The notes beneath the pieces are model-generated. The model did not search any database, had not been told where the DNA came from, and saw only the letters and a list, made by a program, of their open reading frames with translations. The translations under genes were made by a program, and so were the position numbers. A stretch of 64,000 bases of DNA from NCBI RefSeq assembly GCF_030272615.1, contig NC_081407.1, positions 434,654,730 through 434,718,729 on the forward strand, given 5' to 3'. Every line of letters begins with the position of its first letter. Position 1 is the stretch's first letter. Origin of the DNA: Cryptomeria japonica. Lineage: Eukaryota; Streptophyta; Pinopsida; Cupressales; Cupressaceae. This document shows, one piece after another, positions 20,520-31,280 of the stretch.

Positions 20520-21640
20520 TGTGTACACCTAAAAATGGTCTGAAGATAATTAATTAAATAAGCAATTATTTAATTAACCCCCCTTCCCAATTTAATGGAA
20601 TTCATTAGAAATTTGATTAAATTCTCCCATTCATCTACTTATTAATAAATCTAAGGATTTAATTAATAGGTTCATTTCAATAGTCCCCTTTGATTCATTC
20701 CTTCTAATCCCCTGATTAATTAAAACAAATCAATTTATGAGTTGTTGAAAGTTAATTAGCCTTTTCTTATTATTTGAATTTTTAAATTCAAATTACCCAC
20801 GTGCCTCCTAACTTCTAACCACCTCCTAACCATCCTCTAACCTCAACCATTCCACCTAACCCTGGGTTTAACTAATCCTATCCTATCTTGCACATCCTAA
20901 CCTCCTATGGGTTGGATATCCTCCCCTTGAGACACATGGCACTTATGCCAGATGTCTCCTCCCTTGGACACTTGCACTCTTAGGAGCAAGGCTCCTTAAC
21001 ACTTGTCACCACTGAGATGACAAGTGTCCCTCCCTCCAACCTCTTCTCCAACCTCCTCCAATTTCACCCTTGATATCTTCAGACTCAATATTGACCGTTG
21101 ATTCCTGCCACCTCACCCCTGTCCTTGGAAATCCTATAAATATCCCCCATTTTGGAGCACAAAGTATTCCATCTCATATCATTTTAGGCATTGTTACTAT
21201 AGGCATATCCATTCTAGCATATCATTTGAGGATTGTTATCATAGGTAATTGCGTCTTAGATCTAGTTTGATTTGATCATATTCTAGCATAATTGTTGAAT
21301 CATATAGCATAATCAATCTCTATTCTAGCTTAATTGCATCATCATCATATCTTAATCATGCATATCATTAGCTAAATTAGCCTCTTGGATAAATCTAGTA
21401 TAATCAATCTCATCTAGCTTGCATATCATATCATTTTAAATCCTCCGTCTAGGTGTAGTCAAGTCACTGGGATTGCTTATCCAGATCTGAGAGCAAATCC
21501 ATACTCGCATCTCTTAGGAGGCGATAGGTCGCTTTGTCATGGTTTATCTTTCATTTGATTTCAATTTGCTAACCATGTTTGTAATGATCTATTGAGTGTT
21601 TGTGTTGCAGCTGCAGGTACCCTACTTCACACACACGACA
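20520..21640 (+). repeat. Gypsy LTR (1.12 kb)
   Basis: Starts TGTGTACACC and ends CACACGACA, two bases before the PBS. Shares AT-rich and pyrimidine-rich blocks with the left gypsy LTR (reverse complement of 2376-3016 and 10046-10346). CCTATAAATA at about 21134-21143 is a plausible TATA box, so transcription could start near 21165. Confidence 0.75.
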
Positions 21641-21642
21641 TT

Positions 21643-21662
21643 TTGGCACCCACCATGGGGCC
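21643..21662 (+). promoter_or_regulatory. Primer binding site of the second gypsy element
   Basis: TTGGCACCCACCATGGGGCC follows the LTR end directly. Plant gypsy elements commonly show TTGGCGCCCACCGTGGGGCC-like sites here. The tRNA was not identified. Confidence 0.65.
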
Positions 21663-21839
21663 TAACACCTTTGATCTTTAACAAGTTTTCTTGTAGGAAA
21701 TCTCATTGACAGGTTGATTAGCTCTTTCAGTGCACAGATTAGCTCTCTCGGGTTCCAGATTTGCCTTCTTGGCCTCTTATGTAGCGTTTCAACACCTCAA
21801 ATGGCATTTTTGGGAGATTTCTCAACTCTGTTTTTATGT

Positions 21840-22095
21840 TTTTCTGTACTTTAGCGCTTTTAGTCTATATTTTAGCATTTTTGGTCTATCTTGCAATGAT
21901 TTTGGTTTGTTTTGCAAAGCTTTTGGTTTGTTTTGCAGCACTTTTGGTTTGTTATGCAGCACTTCTGGTCAATTTTGCAGCGTTTTCGATCAATTCGGCA
22001 ACATTTCTAGTGTTTAGAATACTGTTTTTGGTTAATTGGACAACGTTCTTGGAACATTTGACAGTGTTCTTGGTCAATTTGATAGCGTTTTCAGT
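21840..22095 (+). repeat. 21-bp degenerate tandem array, block 1
   Basis: Units such as GCACTTTTGGTTTGTTTTGCA repeat with a 21-base period, about 12 copies. Because 21 is divisible by 3 the array stays open in two plus frames and encodes heptads like AALLVCF. Similar to block 4 at 24230-24560. Confidence 0.75.
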
Positions 22096-23199
22096 TTTTC
22101 ATTGATTTTTCTAATGTGGTATTCTGCATTCCTCATTTCTCCTTCCGGACTATCATTTTCTTGAACCTAATTTCCAGTTTGTTGATTTTGCAGGTACTTA
22201 TTTCGCTATGAAAGATTGGAGTCATAAACCATTTCGCTATCAAAGAATGCAATATAAACTACTAACTTTGTTTGCAGCCGCGAGATTTTGCACTTATTTT
22301 TGATAAATTAGGCACATAGACTAATTACAATAGAAATGAACAAACATGTCTTTATGTGTTTTTGATGATAAGTGAGTATGTTCTCACCTTTCTTAGGTGA
22401 TCAGAAAGCTAGACTCATCTTTTCTTTTCAATAGTGCATATCTTTAGCAGGCTTGCCCTCCCGAGGAGCCTATAAGGCCAAAGCCATTAAGGTCGGTGAG
22501 AGGGGAACGACCCAAGTGGGAACGGCTAACACCAAGTACTCCAACCCACTATAAAATAAATGTGATTTGATGAAAATCAAGTGAATGGCAGTCTCGAGAA
22601 TAGCTCTCCTTCTTACCTTCGGGTATATCAAACCTTGGTTTTCAAGGCTGGGAGACCTCTTAATTGAGTTTATACCCCGACGTGTTGAACGGATCCCTTA
22701 CTAGTTCCAATTAAAATTAGAAGCTACCCAGTTTATCTCTGAATGTTATTAATTTCTTAGTGCATGGAGGGGGAATAATCTCTCCTTAAGATACTCACCA
22801 CATGTCCCTCTTGAGCGTATGTGCGAACTCCCCTTTTGAGACCTTATTGCTAGGCTCATAATGGGACTCCAATAGCTCTCGCAAAGGAAAAAACACGGGC
22901 GCCCTTTAGGGGGTGACAAGGCTATGTGAGATGACAGGGTGCCAAGTGTGGGCTAAGAACTAATAATGAAGCCAATCTCCTTAGGATAGACTGAATGATG
23001 TGTTTTCAATTGTTCAAAACCCGTGAAAACTTGGGATTTATTTAAAACTTCTTGAACATACACTTTATGTGTCCTTTGGGACAAAAATAAAATTTGAATT
23101 TTGTGTTTGTAAGTCAGGTCAAGAGATCATCCATTGAAATACAAAAAAAATTGCAAACTCAAACTTCAAATTGTCAAATTTACAAGTTTCACTGCAAAT
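22096..23199 (+). other. Leader between repeat blocks 1 and 2
   Basis: Non-coding sequence with GC-richer text around 22450-22950 (CCCTCCCGAGGAGCC, CGGGCGCCCTTTAGGGGG). No gene was recognised. Likely part of the long structured leader of the Tat-like element. Confidence 0.45.
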
Positions 23200-23545
23200 T
23201 AGCTCTTTCGGTCCAAAAAGTCGCTCTCACGGTCCAAACAGTCACTCTCACGATCCAAACAGTAGCTATCATAGTCCAAACAATTGCTCTCACGGGTCCA
23301 AACAATTGCTCTCACAGTCCAAATAGTAGCTCTCATGGTCCAAACAATCACTCTCACGGTCCAAACAGTGGCTCTCACGGTCCAAATAGTAGGTCTTTCG
23401 GTCCAAACAGTAGCTCTCACGACCCAAACAGTCACTCTCACAATCTAAACAGTCGCTCTTTCAGTCCAAACAGTCACTCTTTCAGCCCAAACGATAGCTC
23501 TCACAGTCTAAATAATAGCTCTCACGGTCCAAACGTCAGGTCTCT
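23200..23545 (+). repeat. 21-bp tandem array, block 2
   Basis: Units close to AGCTCTCACGGTCCAAACAGT, about 16 copies. Open on both strands; the plus frame 23094-23582 encodes SHGPNNS-type heptads. The long ORFs are a consequence of the period, not evidence for a protein. Confidence 0.85.
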
Positions 23546-23689
23546 TGGTATGAATGTTAGCTTTCTCATATTTCAACATTAACTCTCCAAGGTTGAGCTT
23601 GCTAGGTATAAACATAAATTTTCTCATTCTACACATTAGCTCTTGGGGTCAAAATAACCATTGTCCAAGTTCTAAAATCACTAATTTAA

Positions 23690-24060
23690 ACTTTAGAGTT
23701 CTTGGTCTAAACATCAGAGCTTCTTGTCTAAACAACAACTCTCTTGGTCTAAACAACAACTCTTCTAGTCTAAACAACAACTCTTCTGGTCTAAACAGTA
23801 GCTCTCTTGGTTTAAACAACATAGTTTCTGGTCTAAACAAGAGCTCTCTTGGTCCAAACAACAACTTTCGTGGTCGAAACAACAACTCTCTTAGTTTAAA
23901 CAATAGAGTTATTGGTCTAAATTTCAGCACTCTTGGTTTAAACGTTAGCTCTTCTGGTCTAAATGTCAGCTCTCTTGGTCTAAACGTCAACTCTTCTGGT
24001 CTAAATGTCAGCTCTCTTGGTCTAAACAAGAGCTCTTTTGGGTTGAATGTCAAAATTCTC
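23690..24060 (+). repeat. 21-bp tandem array, block 3
   Basis: Units close to CTCTCTTGGTCTAAACAACAA, about 17 copies, open on both strands. Plus-frame peptides read SSLGLNV repeatedly. The TGGTCTAAACA core relates it to block 2 (CGGTCCAAACA). Confidence 0.85.
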
Positions 24061-24229
24061 ATGTTTTAACACTAGATCTCCTAGTTTGCACTTGCTAGGT
24101 CTAAATATCAGTTATCTGTGTCTGAAAATCAAAAAGTTAGGTCAAAACAACAATCTCCTAAGTTCAAACACCCAATTTGCTGAGTTTAAACATCATTGTT
24201 TTGAACTTTAGAGTCACTACACTACAAAA

Positions 24230-24560
24230 TAGCATTTTTGGTCTGTTCCTCAACATACCTTGTCAGTTTGTCAGTGTTTCTGGTCAGTATAGAAGCGTTT
24301 TTGGTTATTATAGTAGCATTTATGGTAAGTTTGTCAACATTAGGTCAGTTTGTCAACGTTTTTGGTCAGTTTAGCAGCATTTCTGGTCAGGATAGCAACG
24401 TTCTTGGCCAGTTTGTCAATGTTTCTGGTCAGTTTGTCAGTGTTTCTAGTCCATATAGCAGCGTTTCTGGTCGGTATAGCAACGTTTCTGGTCAATATAG
24501 CAGCATTCTCGGTAATTTTAGTTGTGTTTCTAGTCATTTTGTTAGCGTTTCTGGTAAACT
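24230..24560 (+). repeat. 21-bp tandem array, block 4
   Basis: Units close to AGCGTTTCTGGTCAGTATAGC, about 15 copies. Frames encode NVSGQFS or AAFLVSI heptads. Related to block 1. Confidence 0.8.
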
Positions 24561-25449
24561 GCACCAAAATCATAAAACAAAAACAACCCATTTCTCAGAC
24601 AGTCAAACATAGAGACTAGGTCATCTTCTTGGGTCACTCAATCAAGTTATCTTTTGTTAAAATAGATTCAAAGCTAGACACACTAAGGTTATCAAGTATT
24701 CATCTCCAACAAGTTTAAGATCTAACATCTGAAAGTGCAACATCACACCTTCTTTGATAAACTGATCACTCAAAACATATTTTCTCGTCAGGATCTATCA
24801 TCCTCTATCACAAAACTGCAACGTTTGATCAGGATAACCTTGTCCCACATCATAGGATATATCGTTCCTATTGGACTTGGTTTTATCAAAACCATCATCA
24901 TTGCACTCCAAACTAAGATCGAAAAACTTACAAATCTACAAATACTTGAATTATCTTTTCATGTCATATCACTCTATCATACCTACATTGACAATTGGTC
25001 ACTTATCGAAACACCTTCTAGACAATTGGATTCGTGCACAATATTCAACACATGTGTATGCCCGTATAGAAACATTCAAAATAGCTTAAGATCATAGAAA
25101 CATGGAATACTAAAGAAAAATACAAGAAGAAGACATAACAGGTCAACATATCAGAGAAATCAAACAAGTCCAAAATCAAAAGCCAACTATGTAAAAACCT
25201 CACAAGGATTCAAATGCATCTCCAAAGAAAGGTGGCTCTTTTATGCAACTCTTAAAGAGATCCCTAAAGGATTTTTGTTGAGGAAGATCAAAATCGCGCA
25301 CCTATGTCTAGCAATGGCTCATCCCCCCATAAGCAAATTGACTCTCAAAAGGCATCTATTCCTACACCTCTTAAAAACTTGCAAGAACCTTCCGTAGCAT
25401 GCTCACCAAATAATACACCCAAGGATGAAGTCCCCAAGGGATATCTATA
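24561..25449 (+). other. Region where gag would be expected
   Basis: No capsid or zinc-knuckle motif was seen. ORFs at 24735-25097 and 24871-25089 show no gag features. Text before 25449 (QIDSQKASIPTPLKNLQEPS) resembles a gag-protease linker. The gag core seems to be missing or unrecognisable. Confidence 0.4.
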
Positions 25450-26013
25450 ATGGCCATCAAACCTATTTTAGAGGATCCTATTCAAAGCCCATCTCCTTCG
25501 TATCTAAGCATTGATTCCTTGCAACATCCTCATAACGCTCCCTTGCAAATTGAAGACCTCATTCATAGAACGCTTGTTAAATGTGTCCTAATAGATGGGG
25601 GAGCTAGCTTAAACATTTGATCATTGAGTCTTGTCCATGCTCTAGGTTATTATGAAGATGTAGTTGATCCCCATAAAAATATCACATTCAAATAATATGA
25701 TGAAGAAGAGCATTCCTCTAACAGAATTGTGATATTACCCATCAAAGTGGGACCTTTGCAGAAAGACACAACATGGAAAGTCCCAGACTTGGATTTATCA
25801 TACAACATACTCTTGGGAAGACCATGGATACATGACATACAGGCTATTCCATCAACATATCATCAGTGCCTGAAGTTTCCATACAATGGGCAGGAAATCA
25901 CGATCTCAGCAGACTCAAATCCATTACAGTGTTGTAGTAATCTGAAACGGGCTCGAGGGGTTATTATTCCACATAACAGAGAGACATCATCTTCAAGCAC
26001 AAAATCCAAATAA
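25450..26013 (+). pseudogene. Gypsy aspartic protease
   Basis: The frame from ATG 25450 includes HRTLVKCVLIDGGASLNI, where the retropepsin DSGA reads DGGA, and later YNILLGRPWIHDIQAIPSTY, the hallmark second half of plant gypsy protease. In-frame stops lie at 25618 (TGA), 25693 (TAA) and 26011 (TAA). It is the first domain of a polyprotein that keeps one frame to about 28390. Would cleave Gag-Pol. Confidence 0.8.
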
Positions 26014-26031
26014 AAATCATTTGCCTCAATT

Positions 26032-26601
26032 ATGTCAAGTATGGAAAAACAAATGCAACTAAGAGATCGAGGGAACAAAGAATATTCACTGTCGCAATTA
26101 CCACTTTCTCCTAAATCCTATGGAAAACCATCAAACTCTCAACAACAACCAATTGTGATATATCTTCCAATATTTGGTGGAGCATTTGTTAGTGATGGGA
26201 CCTTATCAAAGGAAACAAAAGACAAAGATGTGCTACAATGGCTATACAAGGATGAAGAAGTCCAACAAAAGATCAATAATGTCAAAATATCTACAGAAAA
26301 ATATGGAAAAGGATTTAAAATTCTTCAAAAAATGGGATGCACTGGAACGGGTCCTGTAGGAAAAATAAAAGAAGGTATCTCAGAACCTATACAGCCTCAT
26401 ACTCAGCAGGCTATAGGCAAATTAGGCTCAGGGTATGGACGAGTTACTCTACAAGAGGACACATCTTCTAAGCAACAAAAAGATGAACATGATAACAGAC
26501 AAGAGCATCTTGCAATTGAAAGGGAAGAAGAAGATGTAGATGTTGATATAGTTCATGCGTTTGTAGAACAAACATTAGGAACTAGCCCACTTGAATCATA
26601 A
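26032..26601 (+). pseudogene. Linker with G-patch-like motif of the Tat-like polyprotein
   Basis: 190 codons in the same frame as the protease. YGKGFKILQKMGCTGTGPVG with EGISEPIQ fits the G-patch glycine pattern (GhxhLxxMGxxxGxGLG), an RNA-binding motif. The preceding text LQWLYKDEEVQQ is charged. Ends at TAA 26599, after which the frame continues. A G-patch between protease and RT is compatible with a retroelement RNA-binding role. Confidence 0.55.
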
Positions 26602-27750
26602 TCACATTCGGTTGACTTAGACTTAATCGAGGACAATCAAGAGCTATTTGCAAGAGGTCATTCTGACGAGAGTATCATTCCTGACATTGAAATACATATT
26701 GAAAACTTTGACATCTCTATCATGACCCCTAATATCTTTGAAATAATTCAACCTGAGGATCCTTTACCCTTAATCCATCCTGAACTTATGGAGTGGGAAA
26801 ATGAAAGACATACTACCACCATTGATACCTTTCCTAATGACCATGCCATATCCTTATACCTCAATACAATCGAACCCGCAACAACTCTCACCAGGGATTT
26901 CGCTAGCACATCTTCCAATCAAGTGGGTGCCAAATCTCCTAGTCGCAAAAGTGAAAATAAAGAAAACAATATCAGCTCTACTGCTGAAAACCATTTATTG
27001 GCAACATTAGACCGAGAAAAAGTAAAAAGAAAGGACGCATCTAATGGTGAAAACCTCCTCGAGGCACCGGAAGATGGGAGATTTGACACCTTACCTAAAT
27101 ACTATCAAGAGAGGTCATATATCATGATAGAACCAACAGAGGTAGTTAACATTGGCACAACTGATCACCCAAAGATTCTACATCCAACAACTTCTCTATC
27201 AGAACAAGAAGGACAAAAATATTTGGAACTCTTAAAAAGATGGCAAATCAATTTTACTTTGTCATATGTAGACATTCCAGGGTTAGATCTAGATCTTATA
27301 ATGCATCACCAAGATGTAAGTCCAAGAGCATGCATCAATAATGGAACACAATATGGACCAGGAGCAGGCATTCTATTCATCACCTCGCAAGGTCACACAA
27401 TTCCAAAGGCATATAAATTGAGTTTTCCATGCACCAACAATACAACAAAATATGAAGCTTTGGTCACAGGAATCAAGATGGCCATAAAATGGAACATTAC
27501 ACAGCTACAGGTCTTTGGAGACTCTCAACTCGTCATCAATCAAATCAATGAAGATTATCAAACAAAGGATGTAAGGCTAATGCCTTATAAGAAGATGGTT
27601 GATGATGTCAAGAAATACTTTGTCGAAATAACTTTTTAGAAAATTTTGAGAAATGACAACAAAGAAGCAGACGCCATGGCAACACTTGCTTCTCTCCTTC
27701 AGACACAGGAAAATCAAGAGCATTACGAATTCCTGGTGGAAGAGTAGTTT
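26602..27750 (+). pseudogene. RT N-terminal fragment fused in frame to archaeal-type RNase H
   Basis: The open stretch 26722-27639 begins with polyprotein linker, then EVVNIGTTDHPKI, LSEQEGQKYLELLKRWQINF, SYVDIPGLDLDLIMHHQDVS, the entry into the gypsy RT domain. It then passes without a break to YGPGAGILFITSQGHTIPKA, NNTTKYEALVTGIKMA (Glu), VFGDSQLVINQINEDYQTKD (Asp), and after a stop NKEADAMATLASLL (last Asp). The fingers/palm of RT with its YVDD box, and RNase H1, are absent. The first RNase H Asp position reads NNGTQ. Ends at a stop near 27748. Confidence 0.8.
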
Positions 27751-29058
27751 TACCTTGCACATGATTGTCCTGATTCCCAAATCATCTGTCACCTTGTTGG
27801 GCATGATTCCTCCCACTATGGCCAAATTTATACATACCTGAATGATAACACCCTCCCTCTTGACTTGTCAAAAAACCAAAAGAGAAATTTCATCCGCCAA
27901 TCCTCCCATTATACTCTTGTCGCAGATACCCTTTTTAAACGAGGTCTGGACGGTACTCTTTTAAGATGTCTCAATCAAGAAGAATCTAAGAAGGCCTTAA
28001 ATAAAGTTCATAACGTCATCTGTGGCACTCATTCAAGTGGTCTTACCCTTTCAAAAAAACTCATACACTTGGGCTATTATTGGTCAACTATGGAACGAGA
28101 TTCTTTTCAGATAGCTAAAACATGCAAACAATATCAGATCCATAGAAATTTAATTCATGCACCAACACAAGAGCTTCATGCTTTGGAAACATTTTGGTCG
28201 TTCTGCCAATGGGGTCTTGATCTAGTAGGAAAGATAAACCCTCCTTCATCAAATGGTCACAAATTCATCCTTTTAGCTACAAAATATTTTATAAAATGGA
28301 TTGAGGTGGTACCTCTAACAAATATCATAGGAAAAACAAATTTCTGCATTTATCTTGAACTACATCATATGTCGTTATGGCATTACCCATGACCATTATC
28401 ATGGATAATGGGTGATCGTTCAAGAACCAGGATGTACAAGAGCTTTGTGAGAAATTTCAGATACAACATAGATTCTCCACACCCTACTATCCACAAGGGA
28501 ATGGACAAGAAAATGCATCAAACAAAACAATTTTAAAAATCCTCAAAAAGACAGTAAATGATGTTGGCAGAGATTGGCATATTCAATTAAACCCTGCTCT
28601 ATGGGCCTACCATACTAGTATTCACACACCAACAGGAGCCACATCATTCTCTCATGTTTATGGATCAGAAGCAATACTGCCAATAGAAGTAGAGATACCT
28701 TCTCTACGAGTATCATTAAAAGGTCTTATCCCAGATGAAGAACAACGAGTATCTAGATTGCAAGAGAGAGAATTAATCCATGAATGAAGACATAATGCCT
28801 TTGATCATTTAAAGGTATATCAACAAAGAATGTGCTGCAGTTATAATCACAAGGTCAAACCACGAGCCTTTCAAGTTGGAGAACTAGTACTAAAGGAAAA
28901 TCCACGCAATCAGTCAGATCAAGAAAAGAAAGGGAAGTTTGAACCAAACTGGTTAGGTCCGTTTGTGGTCACAACAGTATTTGGGTCAGGAGCATATCAA
29001 CTATCAACATAGGATGGGGATCAACTCAAGGAACCCATCAATAGCATACATATGAAGA
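27751..29058 (+). pseudogene. Gypsy integrase
   Basis: The zinc-binding region VHNVICGTHSSG with CKQYQIHRN (second Cys apparently lost) is followed by the rve core: FCQWGLDLVGKI (first Asp), then after two frameshifts near 28340-28390 IIMDNG (second Asp) and STPYYPQGNGQENASN. The usual GQAEASN reads GQENASN, so the catalytic Glu position is Asn. The C-terminal domain gives NPALWAYHTSIHTPTGAT, EAILPIEVEIP, ENPRNQ, KGKFEPNWLGPFVV and GSGAYQLST. Stops at about 28410, 28785 and 29010. Confidence 0.85.
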
Positions 29059-29064
29059 AGTTTT

Positions 29065-29235
29065 ATGTCTGGAAAAGCAAAAAAATCCAAAAACAGTGGA
29101 AAAACTAGAAAAATCCAAAAACAGTGGAAAAGCAGAAAAATCCAAAAAAGTAGAAAAGTAGAAAAATCCCCCAAAAAAGTGAAAAAGCAAAAAAAAAAAA
29201 CAAAAACAGTGAAAAACAAAAAAAAATCAAATATG
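29065..29235 (+). repeat. A-rich, Lys-encoding low-complexity tract
   Basis: Repeats of AAAAATCCAAAAACAGTGGA follow the integrase stop. They translate to KSKNSGKTRKIQKQW-type text but carry no domain. Either the decayed basic tail of integrase or simple-sequence expansion. Confidence 0.6.
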
Positions 29236-30130
29236 AGAAAAAGTGCAATAAAAATAGATGGTGAAAACTTGGCAAACAGGCGCTATCTGTCAGCTAGCTC
29301 TTCCATCTATTGGTCCATGCATCCATCTGCTTGCATTCATTTCCATCAATGTTATTCATATCCATAATAAAGCCTTTGTACATACGCAAGCATCACAGGT
29401 GATTTCTCCCCATGGTTTGGATCATTGCATATATCATAATAAAGTTTGTTTCTAGATTGGGGAAAAATCCTGAACCTAGCTGGGGGCAAAAAAATTCATT
29501 GTTTTGAGCTTAATCAAATAGGTAGAACAACAATTAGGCAACACTTGTCAAGCGAAAACTGAGACACATCCAACATTGAGCACAAGATCAAATTGTCAAC
29601 CATCAACTATCAGATATTAGTCTAAACCTAACAAACATATATCAACGGATGGTATCTTTTGACTAATGATTTTAACACTTTGACAATAATGGCTCAATTA
29701 TTTTTACTTGATTTTTAGCTATCATGATTTCTGAGTGACTCCAGGATGTCTTTGACTAGAGGAACAAGGAAGGAACATGATATTTTCTTGTTTTATGTGT
29801 GTAAATTAATCACTGATATGTGCAAATTTGTCTCAGGACATGATCATTGGAGTATCATTGAAGACATTTCCGATTTGCATATAGAAATGGTTAATACTGT
29901 CTATTTTACACAAGCAACACTCAAGTCATCTTGATTCAGTTGTACCTCGATGCTTGTGCTAACTTGCAATATCAAAATCCAAGTAAGTAGTGCTCAGGTC
30001 AACATGGTTCAATTATACCATTGATGTTTGCACTCACTTCCCACATTTTGAAAATCTCAATGATGACACAATGCAATAACCTAGTGACTAGTCCGATCGT
30101 AGCATTTTAACACTAAGGTCTACTTACAAA
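29236..30130 (+). other. 3' region of the Tat-like element
   Basis: Contains GCTGGGGGCAAAAAAA at about 29480, which looks like a polypurine tract, but no LTR follows it. The ORF at 29746-29934 has no recognisable features. LINE coding sequence begins near 30130. Confidence 0.4.
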
Positions 30131-31280
30131 ATGACATCTACAGAGTTTTGAATTTTAATATGGGTAGGCTTCCCTGCAAGTATCTAGGTCTGCCCCTGGA
30201 TAAGGACAATGGTTCGTCTAATTTGTGGGATTCAGTGTTAGATAGGATTAGGAATAAGGTAGCAACCTGGAAAGACAAGAGGCTATCCTTTGCTGGGAGA
30301 GCTACCATGGTCAAATCGGTTTTGGCAGCGATGCCAATCTATCAATTATCATGTATAAACCTCCCTCAGTCCAAAAAGGAAATATTGAATAGACATCTTA
30401 GGTCTTTTTTTGGCAAGGTGCTGAGGAGAAGAAAAAGATCTCCCTTATGGCTTGGGATAAGATCTGTAGGCCAAAGTCAGAAGGGGGTATCGGGATTAAG
30501 AATATTAAGGACCAGAGTAGAGCGCTAGGGGCTAAATTAGTTTGGAGAATGTTCAGATCCCCCCACCTCAAGTGGGCTCAAATCTTATTCCACAAATATC
30601 TTAGAGGTAGGGACCATACTAGCCTCTTTAGGGAATCTTCTCCCTCGAAAGGTTCTTGCATTTGGAATTTTATGTTGGAATGCAGGAAAATAATTTTAGA
30701 TAAATTATCTTGGAATTTGGGCAATGGTGAAGAAGCCCTTTTTTGGATAGATTGTTGGGGAGGTGTCAAGGCCCTTCATAAGAGTGCAGATCTGGAGTAA
30801 TCTAGAGTAGTGTTGGAATCTGTATGGGGTAGGTATGTTAAGGATTACATATCGCCAATTGACAAATATCTAGTTAAGGGTTGGAAATGGAAATCTTTAG
30901 ATTATGTGGATATCCCAGTAGGGAAAAAACAGATGCTCCAAGACATCCTTAATAAGAGAATGGTCACTTTCAATAGGGGGTCAAATACTCTTGTTTGGGA
31001 TGGATCAAAATCGGGAGAGTACACCTCAAAAGATGGTTATAATCTTCTCCTTAGTCAAACACTTCTGTCCCCTCAGTCCTATGTTGGGATAAGATGTGTT
31101 TGCCAAAGGCAGGACTATTTTCATGGTTTGCTCTCCAAAATAAGATTCTAATGGCAGACAGATTTAGGAAAATGGGCTTTGAGGGACCCAGTAGATGCCT
31201 TTTATGTGAAAAGGCAGAAGAGGATAAGGACCATATCCTCCTCAATTGCAATTATGCCTCCAATTGTTGGCTCTAGTTAT
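30130..31280 (+). pseudogene. LINE ORF2 RT thumb and zf-RVT region
   Basis: GRLPCKYLGLPLDKDNGSSN, ATWKDKRLSFAGRATMVKSV and PIYQLSCINLPQSKK are the RT C-terminal signature of plant LINEs. After a frameshift near 30445, SEGGIGIKNIKDQSRALGAK and GNGEEALFWIDCWGG follow, then zf-RVT text LVWDGSKSGEYTSKDGYNLL, KAGLFSWFALQNKILMADR and CLLCEKAEEDKDHILLNC with its paired Cys. A stop at 30798 and a frameshift near 31080 break the frame. Less decayed than the LINE at 10347-18850. Confidence 0.88.

Larger units (their letters stand above)
20520..30130 (+). mobile_element. Tat-like Ty3/gypsy element lacking the RT core and a 3' LTR
   Basis: Plus strand: LTR (20520-21640), PBS, long leader with four 21-bp arrays, then protease, G-patch, a fusion of the RT N-terminus to archaeal-type RNase H, and integrase (25450-29058). 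The second RNase H after RT is diagnostic of the Tat lineage. No capsid, RT catalytic box or 3' LTR was found. The right end is set where LINE sequence begins. Eight or more stops and two frameshifts make it inactive. Confidence 0.75.

Noticed and set aside
21840..24560. CRISPR-like regular repeats
   Set aside because: Units are contiguous with no unique spacers, degenerate, and lie in a plant retroelement.
23094..24612. Long ORFs on both strands (up to 171 codons) as repeat-protein genes
   Set aside because: They follow from a 21-base period without stops; three frames and both strands are open, and there is no consistent start or context for translation.
29065..29367. Lys-rich 100-codon ORF as a basic nuclear protein
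   Set aside because: It is an A-rich simple-sequence tract directly after the integrase stop, with no conserved pattern.
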